The notes below the pieces were generated by a model. The model ran no database searches and was not told the DNA's origin. It saw only the letters and a list, made by a program, of their open reading frames with translations. Shown here piece after piece: positions 45,525 to 55,200 of a DNA stretch of 64,000 nt; position 1 is the first letter of the stretch; the number at the start of each line of letters is the position of its first letter. The translations under genes were made by a program, and so were the position numbers. Source of the DNA: Gammaproteobacteria bacterium (GTDB taxonomy: Bacteria > Pseudomonadota > Gammaproteobacteria > Eutrophobiales > Eutrophobiaceae); assembly GCA_028819495.1 (NCBI GenBank), contig JAPPLI010000100.1, positions 35,609 through 99,608 of the forward strand. The letters are read 5' to 3'.

Positions 45525-45810
45525 GGGGGAAATCCTCGTAGATACGTCGTTCTTGCCTGTCTGCTTTTCGTGCTGAAATAATCCGAATAGCCTCATCAGT
45601 TCTAATGCAGTGGCAAACTACCAATAACCTTGTATAGATGCTCATACCCAGCAGAATAAATCTGTCCTCTTGTTGCGAATGATCCGGATCGGCTATCAGA
45701 CGAGCAAACTGGTCCGTGAACACCGTTTTTGCCTCTTCAAACGAAATTCCATGTTTCGATTGATTGAAAACGTCTTTATCGATATCCCATTCAAAGATTA
45801 AACTCTGCAC
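45517..45810 (-). CDS. brnT: BrnT ribonuclease toxin
   Basis: A 97-residue toxin with the family pattern FEWDIDKDVFNQSKHGISFEEA, EDRFILLG, and the closing IRIISARKADRQERRIYE. It starts with GTG at 45810. BrnT has a RelE-like fold and blocks translation by cutting RNA. The pair is next to a decayed methylase end at 45898. Confidence 0.93.
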   Translation of the reverse strand: MQSLIFEWDIDKDVFNQSKHGISFEEAKTVFTDQFARLIADPDHSQQEDRFILLGMSIYTRLLVVCHCIRTDEAIRIISARKADRQERRIYEDFPHA

Positions 45811-45819
45811 GACTTTACC

Positions 45820-45838
45820 ATAATTATATTGTAATTAT
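45820..45838. promoter_or_regulatory. Inverted repeat upstream of brnT, putative operator
   Basis: ATAATTA and TAATTAT are separated by TATTG, ten bases before the brnT start. The very AT-rich stretch contains TATAAT-like hexamers on the minus strand, so it may be both -10 region and BrnA binding site. Confidence 0.5.
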
Positions 45839-45897
45839 AAACAAATTCTTTGACAATACCAGCCTATTGAGTGACTGGAAACTGCTACGGTTCAAAG

Positions 45898-45954
45898 CTA
45901 AAACATCTCGGACTGACCAGGCGCTGTGAGGGTGCGAGACAGGTGTTGAATTTC
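45898..45954 (-). pseudogene. Decayed copy of the DUF1156 methylase 3' end
   Basis: The minus strand encodes EIQHLSRTLTAPGQSEMF followed by TAG. The intact methylase ends EIERLSRTLPAPGQSDMF plus stop (47206-47262). At DNA level about 46 of 55 bases agree. The similarity stops abruptly at about 45955, close to a GGGGTCAG fragment at 45966. It is the tail of a second, otherwise lost methylase gene. Confidence 0.75.
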
Positions 45955-46099
45955 TGAGGAGAAGTGGGGTCAGGACAGACAGCGAAGCAGTGTATAATGT
46001 CAATCAAGATGAACAAAGAAACAGTCTTTGAGAATTTGGAAGCCGTTTACATGGAAGACACCGTCATGGTGTACAGCCTGTAAAAAGCCATCCGGAAAA

Positions 46100-46945
46100 A
46101 TGCTTCCTTCAATTCCCCGAATTTCAACACGTAGCGTTGGTGAGTTTAACCCGAAGGACTGGATTAATGAAGGCGATGGACTTATGGCTTCATCCGGAAA
46201 GATCAGAGAAATTTGGGATGACCATCGTCAGGTTTTCTCTGCCCTCGGGAAAGGGCAGAAAACTAAAGATGACTGGGACCTTCTCACGGGGCTTCCCCGA
46301 GCGTCAATGCTGCTGCTGGGATATTCTGTGGAGATGTACTTGAAGGGTGGATTAGCCAAGGCTTATCGTGGTTGCCCAGAAGAAGTGTTTCAAAGGGACG
46401 TTAGATGTTTTAGTCACAAACTCATCCGTTTGGCGAAAGAAATTGTGTTTCCTCTTGAGAATGAGGACGAAAGTAATCTTAAACAATTACAAGATATGAT
46501 ACTGGTTGACGCACGATATCCCGTGTTTGTGCCAGAGGGCGCGACGTATTCTGATACGACAAATCAACGAACATCGAAAATCTGGAGTCAAAGTAACTTC
46601 AATTCACTTACTGAATTGGCCAGCCGTATCAGAGCGCATTCAGCGAGCATAAATTCGAACTCGAATGACCCTGCGTCCTTTCGTTCTTTCAATGTAGATG
46701 AAGATGGATATGTGGCTTTCAGAATTGGCGGTAATTTGCCACCTCGGATAACGTATCGGCTTAGTTCCGAACAAAAACGAAGTAGTCAAACATCCAAAGA
46801 CGACGTTAAAGCACTCATCGAGGAAAATTCCTCTTGTTCATCATCGTGTAAGATTATTATGCACTATTGGAAACATGCTTGGATATATGAAGACGGCGAG
46901 GAGAAGACTCGGTGTCGCGCTCGGCCAAATTCGAGTGACAGATAA
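46100..46945 (+). CDS. Uncharacterised HEPN-like protein
   Basis: A 281-residue protein (ATG at 46100 chosen; an in-frame ATG at 46028 gives a basic, unlikely extension). The segment ASMLLLGYSVEMYLKGGLAK, then CFSHKLIRLAKEI and later VDARYPVF, is the pattern of HEPN helical bundles that accompany nucleotidyltransferases. The canonical R-x4-6-H is only loosely matched (RDVRCFSH). It is AT-richer than its neighbours and lies alone on the plus strand between the two methylase 3' ends. A 24-codon frame (46009-46083) precedes it and may be a leader or debris. Confidence 0.6.
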   Translation: MLPSIPRISTRSVGEFNPKDWINEGDGLMASSGKIREIWDDHRQVFSALGKGQKTKDDWDLLTGLPRASMLLLGYSVEMYLKGGLAKAYRGCPEEVFQRDVRCFSHKLIRLAKEIVFPLENEDESNLKQLQDMILVDARYPVFVPEGATYSDTTNQRTSKIWSQSNFNSLTELASRIRAHSASINSNSNDPASFRSFNVDEDGYVAFRIGGNLPPRITYRLSSEQKRSSQTSKDDVKALIEENSSCSSSCKIIMHYWKHAWIYEDGEEKTRCRARPNSSDR

Positions 46946-47205
46946 CTTGGCGGCATGCGACATATCATCGCCATATCAGGTTCCTCTGTTATGGGCAGGA
47001 TGATTATCTTGGCCTCGCAGCCAACGCAAAGCATAAGGCAAATTGGCACTTTGAAATGGGCGATTTTTCTGATCTCTTTGGCGTTAGTTCCCCTGATAAC
47101 CGCGCAAGGTCAAGGCGCGGAATACCGGATTGGTCTTCGAAAACCAGGCGGGATTCGAATTTGACCTGACATCGATGGATCTGCAATTGCTCAAGTCTCT
47201 TTCAT

Positions 47206-50085
47206 TCAAAACATATCGGACTGGCCGGGCGCTGGGAGGGTGCGGGACAGGCGTTCGATTTCGGGCCAGCTTTGTACCAAAGAGTTGTACCACAGGGCTT
47301 CGGAGGGGCGTTGTTTGCGTTCGCAGACGGTGTACAGGCGGTAGCACAGTTCCCGTGCGATTTCCGCCCTGGCGCCGAGGCGCTTGACGAGGGCGGCGGT
47401 GGCGCTCTCGCCGCCGGTTTCCAGGACCCGGATCAGGTGGTGCGCCACTTCCCAGGCCGGGAGGCGGGGGTCGGTTTCCGGGTTCCAGTCGTCGGGCAGT
47501 TCCAGGGGTTTCAGCAACCGTACCTTGCCGCCTTTGGAGGCCAGGATTCCCGCCTCCACCAGGCCGGCGATGCTGGTGTTCTTCGCCTTGGACAGGGTTT
47601 CCGCGACGCCGTAGGCACCGTCGTTGAAGCCCTGCTGCTCGAACCAGGCCAGCGCCCAGCGGCTGTCGGCGTCGAAATCCCCTTCCTGCTCGGCCAGGGC
47701 CTCATCCAGGGTCTGGTTGATCAAAGTAAGTGCGTCACGCACGGACACGGGCTGGCCCTGGGCATCCAGCACCTTGCCATAACGGGAATACACCGCCATC
47801 CCCGGCCCGATGGCAGCCTGGGCCAGATCCACCGGCGCGATGTTGCCGGATTGCAGGTGGGACAGGGCGGCGGGGAGTTCACCCTTGAGGGCGGCGACGA
47901 ATTCACGGCGGGAGGCGATTGGCGCGCGTTCGGAACGGCGGCGGCAGACGAGGACGATGCTGGAGGCGAGAGCGTTGGTGCCTAAGCCTACGCTCCGATA
48001 TGTTTGCTCGCTACGCATCGGCCAAGTTCCAGTAATGGAAAGTCCTGACATTATCACAGCATCAAGGAAGGTTTCCCAACCGGTACTGGTTGTGCCTGTG
48101 TCCCCTTTGGTCTCAGACTGTTTGAAAGCATAGTAGATGGTAACAGGAAATTCGGTATGCGCTTGTGTCGACAAGTGTTGCATTGCCTGTGTCATACCGT
48201 CCAGAAAGAATTTTTCGGCCTTGTCCTTACTGCCATGACGGTATGGAGTAGCAACCAGTTCATCAGCTTTTGGAACTGCGAGCGTAGAGAACAAATCAGG
48301 AAAAATTGAACGTACTGAACGTCGCAACCAAACATAGAAGAAATCCGATAGATCAGCATAGCCGATATTGTCGTAATAAGGGGGATCCGTAGAAACGACC
48401 TTTTCCTTGGATGTTGTATTGGTCATTGCATCACTCTGACATGCGAACCCAGTCCCATTCTGAGCAAGTTTTAACAAACACTTGGATATAAACGTCACTG
48501 CCGGCATGTACCCGCCAACAACCTTGTTTAAAACGGCAGCCTCAGGAAAGTCCCATGTCATTGCGATAGCTTGTTTCCCGAAAAGATTCATCACTTTCTG
48601 ATTGCCCGAGACCCAGCGTGTGCACGAGTTGGAAAAATCACAACACCGATCTAATGCAAATGATAAGTATACTCCCACCGCCTCCGCATACGCCGTTGCT
48701 CCCGTGCCGCCATCCCGCAAGGTTCGTTTATCACTTGGGAGGGTGGGTATTCCCCCGTCCAGATAATCGGTTTTGGCCTTGTCGATGGCTGTAGCTATCA
48801 GGTCGGAGAAGGTGGTCAGGGCGAGTAGTTGGCGGGGGGTGAAGAGGTCGATCCACTTGGTCATGCCATATTCCTGTACTCGAAAGCCAAGCGCTCGTTT
48901 GGGTAATTCTGTTTGAGGAAGGCCCCTTGGCCTGGCACTGAATGCGATTTTTTCCTGATCTTCAGATGGGGCAAGATACACTCTCCCTCGATCTCCTTCA
49001 GCCACAATGGCCATTAAGCGTGCGCCCATGCGTCCATTCTTTGCTTCCTCGCGCAAATACTCGAAGGGCATCGGTGTACCGGAAACAAGGCAGAGAAAAC
49101 TGGTGCCACTGCCACCCACTTTGGTGCCACGTTTTGTGGCCTCTATGTTATTCGGTGCACCCACCTTCACGGTAAAACGATACTCGCGCCCTTCTATAAC
49201 CGGTTCCACATAAGCTTCCTTGCCCTTCTTTGTTGACAGCATGAAGGTCGAGGCCAGCGGCACTGCCACGTCGGCGAAGGCCGGGTTGGGGCTGTTTACC
49301 GTGCGCGCCCAGAGCCAGGCGACGACGGTCAGTTGGCGGCCCTGGTAGGGTTTGAGGTCGGGGCGTTGTGCGACCATTTCCGGGGTGATTTCAACCTTGG
49401 GGTAGAGGTGGCCGATGCGGCGTTCGGCCTCGTCGCGCATCCATTGGCCGTAGTAGCGCACGTCTTCGGCCAGTCCTTGCGCGCCTTTCCATTCCCGTTG
49501 GACCAGGCTCTTTTCCCGTCTAGACTCGGGGTTGACCGGTGGCCTCCCGGCGAACTTGGGTGGGATTTCTATCATGGCCTTGTTGATGAGCACAGCCACC
49601 GGGTTGAGATCACTGGCGTAGGCTTCAAGGCCCAGGCGTTGGGCTTCCAGCGGCAGGGCGCCGCCACCGGCAAACGGGTCGTGGAAAGCCGGCAAGCGCT
49701 CCGGGTCGAACAGTTCGGCAGCGCGGGGATGCTCGGCATTATCCCCGCAAGTAAGGCGCCAGTGCTTGCGGAGTTCCCGGCGCGCCTCTTCCAGCACTTT
49801 CTCGTTGGTGGTGTTCTCCCATTTCACCAGTTCCTCCAGCAGGCGAAACAAGCGCCGGCGCTCCTTATCCTGCTCCGCCTCGGTGGGAAACAACTCGGGC
49901 CGGGAGGACGGATCATCCACCATCTGCGCAAAAATTACCGCCCGCGCCGCCGCCAACGGCCGCCGCGCCCACCACAAGTGCAACCCTCGAGGGTGAGGGC
50001 CAATACCGGGCATTTTTTCGTGTGCGGATACTCGATTTATTGCATCCAACGGCAATGCTACTTCAATGAGTTTTTTCCTAAGCAT
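47206..50085 (-). CDS. DUF1156 adenine-specific DNA methylase (defence)
   Basis: A 959-residue methylase. The DUF1156 start LRKKLIEVALPLDAINRVS and HPRGLHLWWARRPLAAARA is clear. I therefore start at the ATG at 50085 rather than the upstream one at 50199, which would overlap the nuclease gene. The SAM motif is DPFAGGGALPLEAQRLG and the catalytic motif is STDPPYYDNIGYADL, the DPPY form of N6-adenine methylases. It should mark host DNA while helicase and ATPase act on unmarked DNA (inference from known defence sets). The 260 bases between it and the HEPN-like gene hold no supported gene. Confidence 0.92.
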   Translation of the reverse strand: MLRKKLIEVALPLDAINRVSAHEKMPGIGPHPRGLHLWWARRPLAAARAVIFAQMVDDPSSRPELFPTEAEQDKERRRLFRLLEELVKWENTTNEKVLEEARRELRKHWRLTCGDNAEHPRAAELFDPERLPAFHDPFAGGGALPLEAQRLGLEAYASDLNPVAVLINKAMIEIPPKFAGRPPVNPESRREKSLVQREWKGAQGLAEDVRYYGQWMRDEAERRIGHLYPKVEITPEMVAQRPDLKPYQGRQLTVVAWLWARTVNSPNPAFADVAVPLASTFMLSTKKGKEAYVEPVIEGREYRFTVKVGAPNNIEATKRGTKVGGSGTSFLCLVSGTPMPFEYLREEAKNGRMGARLMAIVAEGDRGRVYLAPSEDQEKIAFSARPRGLPQTELPKRALGFRVQEYGMTKWIDLFTPRQLLALTTFSDLIATAIDKAKTDYLDGGIPTLPSDKRTLRDGGTGATAYAEAVGVYLSFALDRCCDFSNSCTRWVSGNQKVMNLFGKQAIAMTWDFPEAAVLNKVVGGYMPAVTFISKCLLKLAQNGTGFACQSDAMTNTTSKEKVVSTDPPYYDNIGYADLSDFFYVWLRRSVRSIFPDLFSTLAVPKADELVATPYRHGSKDKAEKFFLDGMTQAMQHLSTQAHTEFPVTIYYAFKQSETKGDTGTTSTGWETFLDAVIMSGLSITGTWPMRSEQTYRSVGLGTNALASSIVLVCRRRSERAPIASRREFVAALKGELPAALSHLQSGNIAPVDLAQAAIGPGMAVYSRYGKVLDAQGQPVSVRDALTLINQTLDEALAEQEGDFDADSRWALAWFEQQGFNDGAYGVAETLSKAKNTSIAGLVEAGILASKGGKVRLLKPLELPDDWNPETDPRLPAWEVAHHLIRVLETGGESATAALVKRLGARAEIARELCYRLYTVCERKQRPSEALWYNSLVQSWPEIERLSRTLPAPGQSDMF

Positions 50086-50131
50086 ATCCGGCGGCTCAAT
50101 CAAGACAGGAGCGGAGTTTGCAGTGGTATTC

Positions 50132-50647
50132 TCAAAGTTTGAGGCCCTGCACCAATGCTGAACCGCACTTGAGCAAACGGATATCTTCCAAGGTTCCATG
50201 AAATTTCACCTTGCTGTCATCCTCCTTCAGCTTGCTTCTCTGAGCCTTATTCATCCCACCGCCGTAGACGAGAACAGGACGAAAATTGACAACCATACGC
50301 CTGGAGACAAGCCGTTCGGCAGCGCGTGCGCCGGCCTGGAGTTGTTGCACGATTGTAGTTGCTTTGACTGCACCGCGCTTTAGTTCGAGCGGCACAACCC
50401 ACCCGGAAACGTCAGCGTCATCGGCGACAAACAGGTAGTCACACCGGATATCTTCCTGACTTAGAGGCGAACCGGGTTTATCAAAATCAATGGTCAAGTG
50501 GGGTTTTGGGGCGTCTTTCAACAAAACGATACAGCCTTGTTTCTGTAGTCTGCCGCTTGTGACGCAGTTTTTATCGACCTGTTTTCGGACCGTTTCAACG
50601 AGCCCGATCATGCGTTGTTGCCAACCATGCTTGAAATGTCGGCCCAA
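50132..50647 (-). CDS. Small PD-(D/E)XK-like nuclease
   Basis: A 171-residue protein with D70 (IRCDYLFVADD), E88 and K90 (VVPLELKRG) and a following helix QQLQAG. Together these form the D-(x17)-E-x-K pattern of the restriction-endonuclease fold. It overlaps the upstream ATPase gene by 40 bases and ends 46 bases before the methylase start, so it is co-transcribed with both. I do not recognise a named family. A DNA-cutting role paired with the ATPase is inferred. Confidence 0.6.
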   Translation of the reverse strand: MGRHFKHGWQQRMIGLVETVRKQVDKNCVTSGRLQKQGCIVLLKDAPKPHLTIDFDKPGSPLSQEDIRCDYLFVADDADVSGWVVPLELKRGAVKATTIVQQLQAGARAAERLVSRRMVVNFRPVLVYGGGMNKAQRSKLKEDDSKVKFHGTLEDIRLLKCGSALVQGLKL

Positions 50648-52200
50648 TCGTTGTGTAACGTGAGCGCGACTTCATCGAACCTGGTTGGATACAACCCGGA
50701 AGTATCAAGGGAGATTTCTTTCACGACCGACCCTTGCGGGCGGCGTTGCGGCTCAAACAACCAGACACCCACCTGTTCCGCTTTCAAGGCAAATTCCTGT
50801 CTGGGAATTTCCTTACGGTTGGATGCAGGTATTTCCGAGCGACGTACAATGTTTGCGAGTTCTTCCAGGATCCATTCACTGTGTGTCGTAACAATAAGCT
50901 TGACGCCGGCACGCACCAGCAATGCGAGTTGACGGGTAAATTCCGCCTGCATGGCCGGATGCAGGTGCGCTTCCGGTTCTTCAATGACCAGCACGTCGCC
51001 TGGTTGCACCATATAGCGCAGGTACAGTACAACCGGGGCCAATTCAGCAACCATTGAGGAAACCCGCAGCAGCGGCAGGTCTGTTTTCCACCTGCGCGGG
51101 CGGTAAGTGAAAACCGGGTAACCGGTCTCTGCTTCCTGCAAGCGCACGGTGCCCTTGAGGATGGCATTTTCAATACTCGTTGCGCTTTTTTTAAGGCTGC
51201 CGGGGTGATGACCCGTTCCGATGTTACTCATTTCAATCAGTTGGCCAAGAAAGTCCGCAAGCACGCCGGATAACACCGGGCTTTTACGTCTGTCAGTGGA
51301 TGTCCACCGTCCCGCTGTTGCAGAATTCTGTACCAGCGTACTGACCACAACCTGGTGGCTGTGCATGATCCCGGTTCGGTCGGCAGGCAGGTAGTAGGCA
51401 ATACGATTTACCGGACGAAACCAGGATTGGAACAACAGGGCAGTCAAATATTCCAGTACCCTCTTGATTTGCCCGTCACTGACGTCTCTTTCGTTGACCA
51501 GGCGCTCTACTGACTCAACGACCCAGCGCGGCAACCCGAGGTCGTGATCCAGCGCCAGTGAGACCGGGCTGGCAACCTCCATTCTCCCTTTAATTTTCGA
51601 GCGACCTTCTCTTAAGTATAAGTGGAAACGAGCGCCCGTGTCCATCGATGCCTGTTTCGGACAGGTCACATTAATTGCTGCCTCTCCACCTTTGCCGGTA
51701 GCGTTCCCCTGTCGAATCAACACGTCAACTGCACTGGCGCCGAAACATCGACGTAATTCGGATTCAAAGAGATGATTGAAGAGTGACGCGCTCTTCAGTA
51801 CAGGATCAAGATGGGAAGCCAGTTCCGGCGGCAATGGATGCGGGGGTTCTTCTCTAACCGCATTTGTTGAAGCGCCACCGTGGAGGTCTTTCCCGCTTGT
51901 ATCGAGCGTTTCTGATATATCTGTAACCCAGTCTCTTAAACCCTGCCATGCTGCTGTATCACGCCTGAACTTCTCAATATACGGATAGTCCATAGACCAG
52001 TGGCGGAAGCGCTGGGGAGACAGTCCCGAAGGCTCAACGGTGATGCTGCCGAAGCACTGGTGCAAGGCATAGATGAGGGTCGCAAGATAGGACTTGCCGG
52101 TGTTGCTCGGGCCGACGAATACTGTCAACGGGCGCAGTTCGACCTCTGCTTCCGTAATAGGCCCAAAATTTGACACGCTGAGTTTATATGAATCTTGCAT
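50608..52200 (-). CDS. SMC/OLD-like ATPase (AAA_15/21 type)
   Basis: A 530-residue ATPase. Walker A is FVGPSNTGKS just after the LSVSNFGPITEAEVEL opening, and Walker B is DVLVIEEPEAHLHPAMQAEF, with the switch histidine in LIVTTHSEWILEELAN. There is no Toprim nuclease domain as in true OLD proteins; the overlapping downstream gene probably supplies the nuclease. I start at the ATG at 52200 (MQDSYKL); 52224 is also possible. It is nested between helicase and methylase genes. Confidence 0.85.
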   Translation of the reverse strand: MQDSYKLSVSNFGPITEAEVELRPLTVFVGPSNTGKSYLATLIYALHQCFGSITVEPSGLSPQRFRHWSMDYPYIEKFRRDTAAWQGLRDWVTDISETLDTSGKDLHGGASTNAVREEPPHPLPPELASHLDPVLKSASLFNHLFESELRRCFGASAVDVLIRQGNATGKGGEAAINVTCPKQASMDTGARFHLYLREGRSKIKGRMEVASPVSLALDHDLGLPRWVVESVERLVNERDVSDGQIKRVLEYLTALLFQSWFRPVNRIAYYLPADRTGIMHSHQVVVSTLVQNSATAGRWTSTDRRKSPVLSGVLADFLGQLIEMSNIGTGHHPGSLKKSATSIENAILKGTVRLQEAETGYPVFTYRPRRWKTDLPLLRVSSMVAELAPVVLYLRYMVQPGDVLVIEEPEAHLHPAMQAEFTRQLALLVRAGVKLIVTTHSEWILEELANIVRRSEIPASNRKEIPRQEFALKAEQVGVWLFEPQRRPQGSVVKEISLDTSGLYPTRFDEVALTLHNDWADISSMVGNNA

Positions 52201-52291
52201 CGGGTGGATCCGGTTTGTGCCCAAAGTGTGTTTGTACTCGTTTATTGGCTTTGCTCTTGCTTATGATACAAGGTTTTTGAGCTTTACTCAT

Positions 52292-55200
52292 TCAACCCGG
52301 CGCCTCCGCCCTGGCAAGCAGTTCCTTGAAGTCATAGTTGACGCTGGTGGCACCGGCGTCCGGTTCCTTGTTGAAAGGTCTGCGCAGGTAGTGAACATTG
52401 TGCCGGTCGTCATCCAGGAATTCGACGATAGCGAGGATGTAGTCGTCGGGTTTGTTCAGTGAATACAGTATCTCGTTGCGCGTCACGGTGATGTTTGGCG
52501 CGCCGGCAACCCTGCCTTTGACTTCGATGAAGCGCAGGCGGCCGCTGTCGGGGATGGCGCTTTCAATGTCGTAGCCCAGTTTTTCGGTTTCGCGGTCCAC
52601 CGGGATGAAGCCCAATGCCCGTTCTGTTTCCATGACGACAGCACGAGCACGGGCCGCGGCGGCCTGGGTGTCTTTGGTGTGGGCATCTGATATTTTTGTC
52701 CGGCCTGTGATCTCGTCGATGAGTCCCTGGGGAACCACCAACGCGCCGCCCAGCGCCACCGGGGGCAGTGGGGAGATTTGCGCTTCCAACCTTAATTGCT
52801 CCATACGCTTGTCCAGCCTGGCTTGCAGCATATCGGCACGTTTGCGCGCCTCGCCGGAGTTCAGGCGGGCGCCGCGTTTGCCGGCTTGTTCCTGCAACTT
52901 GAGGTCTTCGGCGCGGCGGTCCCAGTAGGCGATTTCCCGGGTCAGCCGCTCCTTCACGGCGGCTTCCGTTTTTGTTACCAGCGCCAGCTTGGTCTCCCGT
53001 ACTTCCTTCAGGTGTTCGGGCACGACGTGTTCGATGGTGTAGCGCAGGAGGGTGTCTTCTAAAGAGCCATCGATCCAGCGGCATTCGTCACGCGCCAGGA
53101 TTTTCCCGTATTCGGGACCTGTATCGTCCAATGGCCGGTAATCCAGGTAGGGTGCGTTGTGCAGGTGGTCGATGTTGCCTTGTTCATCCGTTTCCACGTA
53201 CAGAATCCGTTTGGAGATGACTCGGCGTTCGCCGGAACGGGTCTGGCTGGCGTCCTGTATGGCGTGTTCGAGATAAAACAGCACGCGCGGCGTTGTCCCC
53301 GCGTCTCGCTCATCCACCAGGATGGCGCCGCGCCGCAGCAGCCCCCGATCACGTTCAAGCACCAGGTCGGTCAACGCGTCCAGCAAGGGATGGCCCGGGC
53401 ACACCAGGGTCGCCGTGGGGCGGCCCGGCAGCGCTAGGGATTTATCGAAGGTAATGCGTTCATAACGGGACTGTATCCGTAAACCCGCGCCTTTCAACCT
53501 GTCCCGGTTCTTGAGGACAGCCGGCACGTGGGTGATTTCATAACGCCGTGTCTCGCGCTGTCTCAGCGTCCCGCCCACTGCCTGGAACGCTTCGCGCAGG
53601 AACAACTCGATGAAATACGGTTGCAGCCGCCGCAGTTGCGCGCGCTCCATTCGTTCCCGCACACGCTGCACCCGGCTGGTATCCATGATGTCCTGCGCCA
53701 GCGCGTGGTCTTCCAGCAGGTCCCGTATTTTGTCCCGGTCCAGGGCGTCATCCAGCGCGGTATTGAGGCGGGCGCGTACTTCCGGTTGTTCTCCGTACCG
53801 GATCGCTTCCACCATGAGCTCGCGCAACGGCCGACCATCAAAATGGAGTTTTCCCAGTACGTCGAACACCTGTCCGCCCAGGGCATTGCGCGCTTGTTCC
53901 AGTTTTTCCAGCAGGGTGCGGTACACATCACCCTCTCGGGTATCATCAGCGATCAGGTTCCACAGGTGGCAGACCTCGGTCTGGCCGATACGGTGCACGC
54001 GTCCGAAGCGTTGTTCAATCCGGTTCGGGTTCCAGGGCAGGTCGTAATTCACCATCAGGTGGGCGCGTTGCAGGTTGATGCCTTCGCTGGCCGCGTCCGT
54101 GGCTATCAGCACTTGTACCTGGGGGTCGTTGCGAAAGGCGTCCTGGGCATGGTTGCGGTCTTCGCGTTTCATGCCGCCGTGGATCAGGACTACTGCCTGC
54201 GGCCTTCCCTGAAACGTGGTGATGCGTTGCTGCAAGTACGTCAAGGTGTCCCGGTGTTCGGTGAAGATCACCAGCTTCTGGCGCGGTGAGGGTTGGGGTT
54301 CGGGGATCTTACCGGCGCCGTAAGGTAACTCCGGTTCACCGATGCGATTCCTGATACCGGCGGATGTGAATATCTTCTCCAACAGGCCGCTCAACTGATT
54401 CCACTTGGTATCGACACCGCTGCTGCTCACCCGGGCGGCCAGCGCTTCCAGTTGCTTGAGCGCCTCGATCTCCGCTTTCAGCTCGGCTATGGAGCTTGCC
54501 GCGGTGGCCTGGTCCAGTAATCGTTCTTCGGTATCTTCAATTTCGTCCCCCGGCGCATCCTCCAGGTCTTCCAGGTCATCCTTGCCCAGTTGTACTGCCG
54601 GTAACATGTAATCGTCGGCGCTGTGTCCCTTGCGTTGCAACGATTCAAGTTCAAGCGGGCGGCCTTCAAGACGTTCCCGGCGCCGGCGCAGGGATTGATA
54701 AATGGCCTCCGGCGAGGAGGCAAGCCGGCGTTGCAGGATGGTCAGGGCAAAACCGACCGTACCGGCACGGGTGCCGTTGCTCAGGGCCTCGGCGCGGTTG
54801 AACTCTTCCTTGACGTAATTGGTGACTGCTTCGTACAGGCTGGACTCGGCATCGGATAACCGGTAGGACACCGTGTAGGCGATGCGTTCCGGGAACAGCG
54901 GCGTGCCGTCGAAGCGCAGCAATTTCTCCTTGATCATGCGCCGCATGAGATCGGATGCGTCGGTAGCGTCGCCCTCGGTACGCAAGCGCCCCTCGAAGCG
55001 GTCGCTGTCCAGCAAGGACATAAACAGCCGAAAGTCCTCCTCCTTGCCGTTGTGCGGCGTTGCCGTCATCAACAGGAAGTGACGGGTGATGCCGGATAAT
55101 AACTGTCCCAGGTGGTAGCGTTTCGTGTACTTGACCTCGTTGCCAAAGTAGCGGGCCGACATCTTGTGCGCCTCATCACAGACCACCAGGTCCCAGCCGC

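Noticed and set aside
46009..46083. A 24-codon peptide upstream of the HEPN-like gene
   Set aside because: It has a TATAAT upstream (45993-45998) but no clear -35 box or family. It may be a leader or debris, so I mention it only in the neighbouring entry.
46955..47164. A 69-codon frame with a hydrophobic stretch between the HEPN-like gene and the methylase
   Set aside because: No clear ribosome-binding site or homology, and codon use looks random.
47272..47985. A 237-codon open frame on the plus strand
   Set aside because: Antisense to the C-terminal part of the DUF1156 methylase.
53528..54289. A 253-codon open frame on the plus strand within the helicase gene
   Set aside because: The helicase motifs on the other strand run across it. 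No independent support.
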